Origin: Anaerolineaceae bacterium UBA6107
GTDB taxonomy: Bacteria; Chloroflexota; Anaerolineae; Anaerolineales; Anaerolineaceae
Direction of reading: 5' to 3'
Length of the DNA: 11,987 nt
Assembly (NCBI GenBank): GCA_002428455.1
Contig: DIWL01000032.1
Span: 26,707 to 38,693 of the forward strand
Of the stretch, positions 1-5,905 are shown piece after piece; position 1 is the stretch's first letter, and the number at the start of each line of letters is the position of its first letter. A model generated the notes under the pieces. That model was not told the DNA's origin. It searched no databases and saw only the letters and a list, made by a program, of their open reading frames with translations. Made by a program: the position numbers and the translations under genes.

Positions 1-608
1 ATCTCCTCCTGGACGGTGTAAGCGAAAAGCACCTCCTGTTTGCCAGGGTTAAGCCTGGCAAGTTCAAGCAGGGTGGCCACACCCATGCGGTCATCTATGG
101 CTTTACCGAACAGGCTGTCACCACTCTGCTGGAAGCGGGTGGCGAAGGTGGCGAAATCACCTACCTTAACCTTACCGCCATTGGCAGGGCTGACATCAAT
201 GCGCATACTGCCGCGGGGGATGGATCTGCTGCGTTCTTCAGGCGTGGTGAGGTGGATCGGTTTGCTGCCAATCACCCCCGGTACGTGGTCTTTGCCAACC
301 AGCACTGGCTTGGCCGCCAACTGTCTTTCATCGATCCCGCCAACCGGCTCAAATATGAAGAGTCCTTCGCTATCCTCCTGGACCAGCATAAAACCAACTT
401 CATCCATGTGGGCGGCGAACATCACACGGGTCGCGTCAGTGGTTACAGCGTGCTTTACAGCCAGTACGTTGCCGAGCGGATCGACCTTGTATTCATCCAC
501 GTACGGTTTCACCTGTTCAATGACGATCTGGCGGATCTCGTCTTCATCACCCGAAACGCCAATGGCATTGCTCAGTTTTTCAAGTAATTTGACCGGTACT
601 TTGCTCAT
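1..608 (-). CDS. M42 family metallopeptidase, C-terminus outside the window
   Basis: Partial gene: the start (ATG at 608-606) is present and the 3' end runs off the left edge after 202 codons. Family members are cytoplasmic dinuclear-metal aminopeptidases (TET/FrvX/CelM type), about 350 aa long, so roughly 150 residues are missing. Visible motifs are AAHMDEVGF (first metal ligand His67, with Asp69), KAIDDRMG (bridging Asp172) and TVQEE at the very edge (Glu201 catalytic base, Glu202 metal ligand). A Shine-Dalgarno-like AGGAA lies about 9 nt before the ATG. The gene follows a second M42 gene after 31 bp and is probably co-transcribed with it. It is the closer of the two to the canonical motifs (IDDR rather than LDNR). 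Substrate cannot be told from sequence; some relatives were once annotated as endoglucanases. Confidence 0.93.
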   Translation of the reverse strand, partial: MSKVPVKLLEKLSNAIGVSGDEDEIRQIVIEQVKPYVDEYKVDPLGNVLAVKHAVTTDATRVMFAAHMDEVGFMLVQEDSEGLFIFEPVGGIDERQLAAKPVLVGKDHVPGVIGSKPIHLTTPEERSRSIPRGSMRIDVSPANGGKVKVGDFATFATRFQQSGDSLFGKAIDDRMGVATLLELARLNPGKQEVLFAYTVQEE

Positions 609-639
609 GGAAGTATTCCTGTAATAAGAATGGATGATC

Positions 640-1704
640 TCATTTGCCCTCTGCCGTAAAGAGTGAAACCTGTGAATCGGCCTCCAGGCTGGTGATGAAC
701 CTGGCGAGCAGACGACCTGCCCGGCGAATATCTGTCATCGTCGTCAGTTCGTACGGAGTGTGCATGTAGCGGATGGGGATGCCGATGACCATTGTTGGGA
801 CGCCGGCGGCTGTGATCTGCATGGCCATGGCATCGGTACCTGAACTGCGCGGCATCGTTTCAACAGAGTAGGGCAGATCGATCTCACGGGCGAGCTGCGT
901 GAATTTGCGGTGCAGGGCGGGGTGAACATTGGCACCCAATCCGATAGTGGGGCCTTTACCAAGCGGGAATGTTGCGTGATTCTTCAGTCCGGGCTCTTCC
1001 GCGAATGTGACGTCCAGCGCAACACCCAGCGCGGGTTGCAGGTGGAAGGTGGAGGTGACCGCTCCAAGGAGGTGCATTTCCTCCTGAACGGTGGCGACGC
1101 ACCACAGATCCCACTCCAGACGATAATTCTTCAGTTCCTCCAGGCAAACGGTGAGGGCGGCAACGGACGCCCGGTTGTCCAGACTGTGTCCGCTGATGTA
1201 CCCATCGGTAAACTGGATGGGTTTACTCGCGAAGGAAATGATGTCACCAACGCGGATATTGTGTCTCAGCTCGTTCTCGCTCAGACCAGTATCCACAAAA
1301 AGGCGCGCATAATCCGGGGGGCTGCCCGCTGAACTGCTTTTCAAGAAGCGATCCGGGATCATTTGCACGATGCCGGGAAAGTCGCGCACACCATGAACGG
1401 TGACTGCCTGCCCGGGGAGCACGCGGGGATCAACCCCGCCGATCTGGGTGATCATCAGAAAGCTGCCTTGGATGTCCTTGACCATCAGTCCGATCGCATC
1501 CATGTGCGCGGCTAGCATGATCGCCGGTCTTGGTTGAGATGCCCCGGCTTTCCTCAGGGCGTGCAAGCTTCCCAGGGGGCTGGTGGTCATTTCATCCACC
1601 AGGGGGCGCCACTGTTCAGAGATGAGCGAGCTCACCGGTTTCTCAAAGCCTGATAGCCCGGGGGCAGAGAGCAAAGCATGCAAAAAGGTTTCGATCTTAT
1701 CCAT
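640..1704 (-). CDS. M42 family metallopeptidase (aminopeptidase-like)
   Basis: Complete 354-aa protein of the M42 family, which cleaves N-terminal residues from peptides with a two-metal centre. The expected ligand set is present in order: His67 in AAHMDAIG, Asp176 in SLDNR, Glu208/Glu209 in TVQEE (base and ligand), Asp231 in ALDVTF, and His315 in RYMHTPYE. The SGTDAM block near 288-293 is also typical. The usual LDDR is LDNR here; the Asp that bridges the metals is kept and only the neighbour is changed. A GGAG Shine-Dalgarno sits about 5 nt before the ATG at 1704. No signal peptide, so it is cytoplasmic. It sits 12 bp after the Thr/Pro-rich protein and 31 bp before another M42 gene. The two M42 proteins differ clearly in sequence, so this is an old duplication or a hetero-oligomer pair rather than a recent copy. 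Confidence 0.94.
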   Translation of the reverse strand: MDKIETFLHALLSAPGLSGFEKPVSSLISEQWRPLVDEMTTSPLGSLHALRKAGASQPRPAIMLAAHMDAIGLMVKDIQGSFLMITQIGGVDPRVLPGQAVTVHGVRDFPGIVQMIPDRFLKSSSAGSPPDYARLFVDTGLSENELRHNIRVGDIISFASKPIQFTDGYISGHSLDNRASVAALTVCLEELKNYRLEWDLWCVATVQEEMHLLGAVTSTFHLQPALGVALDVTFAEEPGLKNHATFPLGKGPTIGLGANVHPALHRKFTQLAREIDLPYSVETMPRSSGTDAMAMQITAAGVPTMVIGIPIRYMHTPYELTTMTDIRRAGRLLARFITSLEADSQVSLFTAEGK

Positions 1705-1716
1705 AAGGCTCCAGTG

Positions 1717-2145
1717 TCAGGGTGTGCTGGTTACATCGGGTGATTCCGGAATGTCCGGAGTAGTCGCTTCCGCTGTTGGGGTTTCCGTATCAACAGGCTG
1801 CGGGGTTTCGGTATCCGTGGGGGTAGGAGTGTCGCTGGGTGTGGAAGTTGGAATGACATAAGTACGCGTCAACGTGAGGGTGAGTGTGATCGTGGGAGTG
1901 TTTGTGCTGGTGCGGGTAGGGAAAATGGCTGTTGGCAGCGGCAGCGTCGGGCTGGGGGTGACTGAAGCAGATACCAGCGGGAGGGAAGCCATCGCGGTGA
2001 TCGTGGGTGTGGCGGTCACCCTTCCGCTTGCCCCACGGTCCACGAGCAAAACAATACCACCCAGTAGATAACAAGGGATGGTAGCAAGGCTGATGATAAG
2101 CAGCGTTCGTTTGACGCGCGATCGTTTTATTGGATCCTGTATCAT
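1717..2145 (-). CDS. Membrane-anchored Thr/Pro-rich low-complexity protein
   Basis: A 142-aa protein of unknown function. A short basic N-terminus (KRSRVKR) is followed by one hydrophobic segment at about residues 14-35. The rest, about 45-142, is very rich in Thr, Pro and Ser, with short TPTPT and TETP-type repeats. This predicts an N-in anchor and an extended extracytoplasmic tail, possibly a wall-spanning stalk. No lipobox is visible (the Cys in the segment is preceded by TIP) and no folded domain can be recognised. Thr/Pro-rich tails of this sort are frequent in Anaerolineae proteins (general knowledge). The Shine-Dalgarno is weak (GAGAAG upstream of the ATG at 2145). The gene is first in a group with the two M42 peptidases, 12 bp ahead of the first. 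An overlapping open frame of similar length on this strand (1790-2158) gives a His-rich product and is judged spurious. Confidence 0.7.
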   Translation of the reverse strand: MIQDPIKRSRVKRTLLIISLATIPCYLLGGIVLLVDRGASGRVTATPTITAMASLPLVSASVTPSPTLPLPTAIFPTRTSTNTPTITLTLTLTRTYVIPTSTPSDTPTPTDTETPQPVDTETPTAEATTPDIPESPDVTSTP

Positions 2146-2163
2146 GAGGGCTTCTCAAACCTC

Positions 2164-2192
2164 ATAATAACACGGGCACTTGAACAGGGCAA
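2164..2192 (-). promoter_or_regulatory. Candidate sigma-70 promoter for the Thr/Pro-rich protein and M42 genes
   Basis: On the minus strand, TTGCCC (2192-2187, 4 of 6 to the -35 consensus) is followed by a 17-bp spacer and TATTAT (2169-2164, 5 of 6 to the -10 consensus). The expected start of transcription is about 10-15 nt before the ATG at 2145. It lies in the 67-bp gap behind the chelatase gene, which shows no clear terminator. Confidence 0.4.
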
Positions 2193-2212
2193 GCATCCAA
2201 CAGATGATGAAT

Positions 2213-3208
2213 TTACCGGTTTTTAGGGTCCAACGTGGTTTGTGAATTCACCTGGCGGATCTCCTGTTGCACGGTGAAGAACAGGCTTTCGGCTCTGAGG
2301 TCGGTGATGGTGTAACAGGGTGCCTTGAGGTGATCTGCGAGGGCTTGAGCCAGTCCCTGATCGAAAGCGGCGTGTTCCATGTTGATGACCACGCTGTGGA
2401 TATTTTCACTCGCAATCAGGTTGGCGATGTTGTAAGCTTCTTCCTGGGGCGAACTGAATCCGATGGAGACATTTCCGGCGCCATCCGTGAGGACGATCAG
2501 CAACGGCATAACCTCAGGATGGAGGAGTTTCTCCTTGCGCAGGGTTTCATAGGACATCATCAGACCGGCACTCAACGGAGTTTTACCCCCGACCGGGATG
2601 TTCTCAAGGGCGGTTTCAGCCAGCATGACAGAACTGGTGGGGGGGAGAACAAGCGTGGCAAGGTTCTTCTGAAAAACGATCAATCCGACGCGGTCACGGC
2701 GCTGGTAGGCATCGGTCAGCAGGGAAAGGATGGCGCCTTTTGTAGCGGACATGCGTTCTGCCACCGCCATTGACCAGGAGGCATCCACGAGGAAGAGAAT
2801 CAGGTTGGCGGCTTTGCGCACGCGCACCTTTTTCATGTAATCCCCGGGTTTTACGGCGAACGCCACGTGGTTCCTGTTTTTTAGCTCTTCGCGTTCTTTC
2901 TGGAATGGTGCAGCAGCGCGCACCGTAGCGTCAAATGCCAGGTCATCGACACGACCATGTGAGGGGCGGGATTGAATGTAGCGTCCCCGCTTGCGTTCTG
3001 TGCGGGTGACGGAGCGCCGGCCAGCGTACGAGCGCATCATTTTATCCAACGGGGTATCCAGTTTGCGGGGATTAAATATTTCACCATCCGGCAATTTTTT
3101 GCCGCCAGCCCACCAGAAAGCGTCGTTCTTATTAAAGGGATTTTGTAGAGAGGGTTCTGGTTGACCCTGTTGTGGGGTGGGTCCGCCGGTTTCTTCCGGC
3201 GTCAGGCT
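2213..3208 (-). CDS. chlD: ChlD-type chelatase, linker and VWA domain (read by -1 frameshift from the upstream frame)
   Basis: This frame encodes the second half of a BchD/ChlD-like chelatase subunit: a Pro/Gln-rich linker, a basic conserved stretch, and a von Willebrand A domain. The metal-ion-dependent adhesion site is complete: DASWS (DxSxS), a later Thr in GKTPLSAG, and Asp in LTDGAG. ChlD subunits bridge the AAA+ ring to the large porphyrin-binding subunit during ATP-driven insertion of Mg or Co. From the slip site the frame has 331 residues, which fused to the 368 residues before it give 699 aa, normal for ChlD. The frame is open from 3241 downstream but has no ATG or GTG before the linker. 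The only plausible independent start is a TTG at 3094-3092, with no good Shine-Dalgarno, which would remove 38 residues and leave a VWA-only protein of 293 aa. Mg versus Co cannot be decided from this gene. Confidence 0.88.
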   Translation of the reverse strand, partial: SLTPEETGGPTPQQGQPEPSLQNPFNKNDAFWWAGGKKLPDGEIFNPRKLDTPLDKMMRSYAGRRSVTRTERKRGRYIQSRPSHGRVDDLAFDATVRAAAPFQKEREELKNRNHVAFAVKPGDYMKKVRVRKAANLILFLVDASWSMAVAERMSATKGAILSLLTDAYQRRDRVGLIVFQKNLATLVLPPTSSVMLAETALENIPVGGKTPLSAGLMMSYETLRKEKLLHPEVMPLLIVLTDGAGNVSIGFSSPQEEAYNIANLIASENIHSVVINMEHAAFDQGLAQALADHLKAPCYTITDLRAESLFFTVQQEIRQVNSQTTLDPKNR

Positions 3209-3241
3209 TTTTTTGAGCCGGACGGGTCCTCTTTTTCCTCT
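3184..3241 (-). other. Programmed -1 ribosomal frameshift cassette in the chelatase gene
   Basis: The first frame reads TCA AAA AAA GCC TGA at 3216-3202. The underlying heptamer A AAA AAA (3214-3208) fits X XXY YYZ in the zero frame exactly. Six nt downstream (GCCTGA) is a perfect 6-bp hairpin, CGCCGG (3201-3196) with CCGGCG (3189-3184) and a loop AAGAAA. Twelve nt upstream is AGAGGA (3232-3227), a Shine-Dalgarno-like stimulator as in dnaX. The -1 frame is bounded upstream by a stop at 3244-3242, so the shift must happen within 3241-3202. A homopolymer error (a true run of eight A) would also fuse the frames and is the main alternative. Confidence 0.8.
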
Positions 3242-4311
3242 TCAGATTCACTTAAGGAATCCTCCATTGCCCCTGCAGAAGATCCGCCTTGTAGTTGTTC
3301 GATGCGTTCCTGCAGTTCTTCCATTCCCATTTCCTCGTGCTGGAAAGGTCCACTCTTGAGGCGGTGCGGAAGGGCAAGTTCGGCGGCCAGTGCAATATCC
3401 CGGTCATTGATCTTCCGGCGGCCTTCAAAAGCAGCCTGAGCCCGGGAGGTTTTCAGGATGACCAGATCTGAACGGTGACCATCAACATTTAAAGAAGCTG
3501 TCAGCGCGGCGATGGAGAGTAGATTCTGGCGGGTGTACGTAACTTCATCAACCAATCGGCGGGCATTTTCGATCTGCTGCGAAAGATCGGTTTCCTTTTC
3601 CTTCCATTCCTCAAAGAAGCGGCCGGCGTCTTCTTCGAAGGCGATGTTACGCTCCATGATCTGAACACGTTCACGGGCGTCGCGGATGCCGCGGATCTCA
3701 ACAGAAAGGGCGAACCTATCGAGGAGCTGTGGACGCAGGTCGCCTTCTTCGGGATTCATCGTTCCCACCAGGATAAAGCGTGCGGGATGTGTGAAGGAAA
3801 TCCCCTCGCGTTCCACGATGTTTACGCCCATCGCAGCCGCGTCCAGCAGTACATCCACCACATGATCATCCAGCAGATTGACCTCATCTATATATAACAA
3901 GCCGCGGTTGGCGGCTGCCAGCACCCCGGGCTCGAAGCTGCGCACACCCTTCTGGATCGCTTTTTCAATGTCCAGCGTACCCACCACACGGTCTTCCGTG
4001 GCAGAAACCGGCAGGTTAACGAATGGGGTGGTACGGGTGATCGATTGCAGCACTTCGCCATGTTTAGCCCGTTCACGGCATTCGGTACACCAGGTATTGG
4101 GTTTATCCGGATCGCAGCTGAAACGGCAATCACTCACCACGCGAACGTTGGGCAGCAGGGCTGCCAGCGCCCTAGCGGCAGTGGATTTGGCTGTGCCCCT
4201 TTCACCACGGATGAGCACTCCACCAATACGGGGATCCACCGCGTTGAGCACAAGCGCACGGCGCATTCTTTCCTGACCAACGACTGCTGTGAATGGGTAA
4301 ATTGCAGGCAT
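3202..4311 (-). CDS. chlD: ChlI-like AAA+ chelatase subunit (zero-frame product; N-terminal half of ChlD)
   Basis: A 369-aa AAA+ ATPase of the Mg/Co-chelatase I-subunit family, the ring motor that powers metal insertion into tetrapyrroles. Walker A is GERGTAKST (36-44) and Walker B LLYIDEVNLL (138-147, with Asp142-Glu143). The sensor 1 region is GTMNPEEG with Asn186, the LLDRF Arg199 lies near the ring interface, and GHRSD (Arg280) is a sensor-2-like Arg. Four cysteines (62, 66, 75, 78; spacing C-x3-C-x8-C-x2-C) form a likely zinc-binding insert. The tail from about 325 is acidic, which is the start of the ChlD linker. Start: ATG at 4311-4309 with AAGGA 8 nt upstream. Termination at TGA 3204-3202 gives a protein of ordinary ChlI length. 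A -1 shift four codons before the end gives full-length ChlD. The two products would be the two partner subunits. I saw no B12-riboswitch-like element in the short leader. Confidence 0.93.
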   Translation of the reverse strand: MPAIYPFTAVVGQERMRRALVLNAVDPRIGGVLIRGERGTAKSTAARALAALLPNVRVVSDCRFSCDPDKPNTWCTECRERAKHGEVLQSITRTTPFVNLPVSATEDRVVGTLDIEKAIQKGVRSFEPGVLAAANRGLLYIDEVNLLDDHVVDVLLDAAAMGVNIVEREGISFTHPARFILVGTMNPEEGDLRPQLLDRFALSVEIRGIRDARERVQIMERNIAFEEDAGRFFEEWKEKETDLSQQIENARRLVDEVTYTRQNLLSIAALTASLNVDGHRSDLVILKTSRAQAAFEGRRKINDRDIALAAELALPHRLKSGPFQHEEMGMEELQERIEQLQGGSSAGAMEDSLSESEEEKEDPSGSKKA

Positions 4312-4388
4312 GAATTTTATCCTTGTTTTGTTGTTGTTTTCGGACTAAGTTTACCATAATTCGAATATGGCGCTGAGCCTGCACCAGT

Positions 4389-4420
4389 AAAAAACCACTG
4401 CTTGTTTAGCAGCGGTTTTT
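4389..4420 (-). terminator. Rho-independent terminator after the DUF4190-type genes
   Basis: In minus-strand RNA a 13-bp stem forms between 4420-4408 and 4402-4390 with a 5-nt loop (4407-4403). It is fully paired apart from one G-U wobble and ends in a U-run. It begins 22 nt after the stop of the gene ending at 4443 and lies about 78 bp upstream of the chelatase start, so it separates the two transcription units. Confidence 0.85.
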
Positions 4421-4442
4421 AGCAGTTAATAATTGTTCGCTG

Positions 4443-4799
4443 TTACCAGCCGAATGGCCAGAAACCGTTGATGATTCCGGACGTGCCAGCAACCGCCGGG
4501 ATGAACAAGGCCATCCCCACAATAATCAGAACGAGCACCAGCAGGGCAACACCGATCATCGTGTAGCCAAGGATCAGGCCAGCCAGTGCCATACCATCGC
4601 CAGACATGGTTCCGCCGCTTTCGCGGATCTCCTTCTTAGCCAGGTGACCGGTGATAACGGCAACGATCGAACCGATGAAGGGCAGGATCGTCCAACCTAC
4701 GATCCCAGCGATGAGACTGACGATAGCCAGTGAGCTCTCGCGTTTCAATGCAGGCGAGGGGTAAACCGGGGGAATGTTGTTAAATTCGGGTGTGGTCAT
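4443..4799 (-). CDS. DUF4190-type small membrane protein
   Basis: A 118-aa protein with a short Pro-rich cytoplasmic N-terminus (1-22), a hydrophobic segment at about 24-50 (LAIVSLIAGIVGW onward), the characteristic loop GHLAKKEIRESGG (51-63), and a second hydrophobic stretch at about 68-105 that may hold one or two helices. The pattern matches the DUF4190 family of small membrane proteins, whose function is unknown. The start is well supported: ATG at 4799-4797 with AGGAG about 6 nt upstream. It is the second of two tandem paralogues that share most of the core, including LAKKEI, a Gly-rich turn and LILGY. The 104-bp gap to its neighbour contains a small palindrome. A strong terminator follows. 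The C-terminus (GFWPFGW) is aromatic and differs from the paralogue. Confidence 0.85.
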   Translation of the reverse strand: MTTPEFNNIPPVYPSPALKRESSLAIVSLIAGIVGWTILPFIGSIVAVITGHLAKKEIRESGGTMSGDGMALAGLILGYTMIGVALLVLVLIIVGMALFIPAVAGTSGIINGFWPFGW

Positions 4800-4874
4800 T
4801 TTTTCTCCTATTGTGCGAACTGATTTCTACTTATATACGGAAGATCACCGTAATTGTTGCAGACTAGAAAAATT

Positions 4875-4884
4875 TGGAATTCCA
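4875..4884. repeat. 10-bp palindrome upstream of the second DUF4190-type gene
   Basis: TGGAATTCCA is a perfect inverted repeat located 75 nt before the ATG at 4799. With its flank (TGGAATTCCAGAGTTGC, plus strand) it closely matches the element at 5261-5278 ahead of the paralogue. It may be an operator or a remnant of the gene duplication. Confidence 0.4.
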
Positions 4885-4903
4885 GAGTTGCTGATAACTC
4901 AGA

Positions 4904-5233
4904 TCAAAACAGCCAATTGTTCGCCCGCGCGATCAGCATGAGGATGATCAGGACGATGGCCGTCAACACCGCGATACCAAACGCAATGTATCCCAGGATC
5001 AATCCCGCGGTTGCCATGGAATTGCCAGTCAGTTTCCCCCGGCTTTCCTTGATTTCCTTTTTTGCCAGGTGACCGGTGATGATGGCTGCAATTGCGCCAA
5101 ATACCGGTACCAGTGTCCATCCAAGAATGCCGGTAACGAGGCTGGCGATGGCTAATGAACTGTCCTTTGCGTCAACGAAAGTTGAATTTGTTCCCTTTTC
5201 TTCAGGGATATCTAATGCAGGTGGTTGTTCCAT
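4904..5233 (-). CDS. DUF4190-type small membrane protein, paralogue
   Basis: A 109-aa protein with the same plan as its neighbour: a polar N-terminus (about 1-29), a hydrophobic segment beginning SLAIASLVTGILGW, the loop GHLAKKEIKESRG, and a second hydrophobic region (ATAGLILGYIAFG through LIILMLIA) ending NNWLF. It belongs to the DUF4190-type family; function unknown. The start is set at the ATG 5233-5231 because an ideal AAGGAGG lies 5 nt before it. An in-frame ATG 27 bases upstream would place this Shine-Dalgarno inside the gene and add nine residues, so it is rejected. It is first of the tandem pair and divergent from the B12-binding protein gene. Confidence 0.85.
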   Translation of the reverse strand: MEQPPALDIPEEKGTNSTFVDAKDSSLAIASLVTGILGWTLVPVFGAIAAIITGHLAKKEIKESRGKLTGNSMATAGLILGYIAFGIAVLTAIVLIILMLIARANNWLF

Positions 5234-5238
5234 TCTTT

Positions 5239-5245
5239 CCTCCTT
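5239..5245 (-). promoter_or_regulatory. Shine-Dalgarno that decides the start at 5233
   Basis: AAGGAGG on the minus strand, 5 nt before the ATG at 5233-5231. It is a near-perfect match to the anti-Shine-Dalgarno and overrides the longer open frame starting at 5260. Confidence 0.8.
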
Positions 5246-5260
5246 AATTAATATACGCAT

Positions 5261-5273
5261 CTGGAAATTCCAG
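5261..5273. repeat. 13-bp inverted repeat upstream of the first DUF4190-type gene
   Basis: CTGGAAATTCCAG has 6-bp arms around a single central A. It sits 27 nt before the ATG at 5233, in the likely leader. The extended sequence (TGGAAATTCCAGGTTGC) matches the element at 4875-4891 apart from two single-base indels. Confidence 0.45.
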
Positions 5274-5333
5274 GTTGCAGTAAAGAGAGATCGATTACAC
5301 CTTCTGCTGTGTCATCCCTCCATGCTTGTCTCT

Positions 5334-5339
5334 ATTATA
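5334..5339 (-). promoter_or_regulatory. Possible -10 box for the DUF4190-type genes
   Basis: TATAAT on the minus strand, followed by a leader of about 90 nt before the ATG at 5233. No convincing -35 hexamer is visible at 16-18 bp upstream, so this is a weak call. Confidence 0.25.
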
Positions 5340-5431
5340 ACCATCCCCCATTCAGAAGATTCACCGTTCTTCACGGAAAATCGGGAGGAATTACGGGAAA
5401 GAATATATGTAATTTACTACTCGATTTTTTA

Positions 5432-5461
5432 TGGAGACTGTAGAATTAGGAAGGATATAAT
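5432..5461 (+). promoter_or_regulatory. Candidate promoter for the B12-binding protein operon
   Basis: A perfect TATAAT (5456-5461) is preceded at 18 bp by TGGAGA (5432-5437, 4 of 6 to the -35 consensus). The ATG at 5489 is 27 nt further on, with AAGGAGAGG as ribosome-binding site. This would drive the six-gene plus-strand run. Confidence 0.4.
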
Positions 5462-5488
5462 CTTAACAGGCTGGAAAAGGAGAGGTTT

Positions 5489-5890
5489 ATGGCAGACAAG
5501 AAGATTCGCGTCTTGATAGCAAAACCCGGTCTTGATGGTCATGACAGGGGCGCAAAAGTGATCGCGCGCGCGCTCAGAGATGCAGGCATGGAAGTGATCT
5601 ACACCGGTTTACGGCAATCACCGGAGATGATCGCTGAAGCAGCGCTGCAGGAAGACGTGAATGTGATCGGGCTTTCCATCCTTTCCGGCGCCCACCTGGT
5701 GCTTGTACCCAGGGTTGTGGACTTGGTGCGTGCCAATGGACAGAAGGATGTCAAGATCTTTGTTGGCGGCATTGTGCCGGAGACCGACGTGCCGGAATTA
5801 TTGAACGCCGGGGTAAGTGCGGTTTACGGTCCGGGCACCCCAACCACAAAAGTGGTTCAGGAAATCTTCAACGCTTTTCCTGCGGTCTGA
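5489..5890 (+). CDS. Cobalamin-binding subunit of a methylmalonyl-CoA mutase-type enzyme
   Basis: A 133-aa stand-alone B12-binding domain, matching the small or C-terminal part of acyl-CoA mutases (methylmalonyl-CoA and relatives). The signature is DGHDRG (16-21), where His18 is the lower axial ligand to cobalt. It is followed by GLSILSGAH (61-69), FVGGIVPETD (91-100) and YGPGT (113-117), which cradle the nucleotide tail. The length is what is expected of a free small subunit, with no TIM-barrel domain attached. The start has a strong AAGGAGAGG a few nt upstream. Next, after 15 bp, is the MeaB-type GTPase that loads and protects such mutases, so the two probably act together. The large catalytic subunit is not in the window. 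Whether the substrate is methylmalonyl-, ethylmalonyl- or isobutyryl-CoA cannot be judged. Confidence 0.92.
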   Translation: MADKKIRVLIAKPGLDGHDRGAKVIARALRDAGMEVIYTGLRQSPEMIAEAALQEDVNVIGLSILSGAHLVLVPRVVDLVRANGQKDVKIFVGGIVPETDVPELLNAGVSAVYGPGTPTTKVVQEIFNAFPAV

Positions 5891-5905
5891 TTGGTGAGGA
5901 TGTAA

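Noticed and set aside
40..624. Plus-strand open frame of 194 codons at the left edge
   Set aside because: The opposite strand encodes an M42 peptidase with all expected motifs up to the window edge; this frame gives a Ser-rich product without family features.
1790..2158. His-rich product in an alternative minus-strand frame
   Set aside because: It overlaps the Thr/Pro-rich protein; the His-rich composition is what a frame shift of ACN/CCN-rich DNA yields. The chosen frame has a proper anchor and a group-compatible stop.
3092..3094. TTG as an independent start for the VWA protein
   Set aside because: No good Shine-Dalgarno, and the frame is coding upstream to the slip site; frameshifting explains the arrangement better. 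Kept as the fallback.
3208..3214. Inactivating frameshift (pseudogene) at the A7 run
   Set aside because: Both halves are intact with complete motifs, and the stimulatory hairpin and Shine-Dalgarno-like element at proper spacing favour a programmed event. A homopolymer miscall cannot be excluded without reads.
4312..4388. Possible cobalamin riboswitch before the chelatase gene
   Set aside because: The leader is under 80 nt and shows no B12-box-like conserved core; the gap ahead of the B12-binding gene shows none either.
5258..5260. Upstream ATG for the first DUF4190-type gene
   Set aside because: It would place the ideal AAGGAGG Shine-Dalgarno inside the gene; the ATG at 5233-5231 is the right distance from it.
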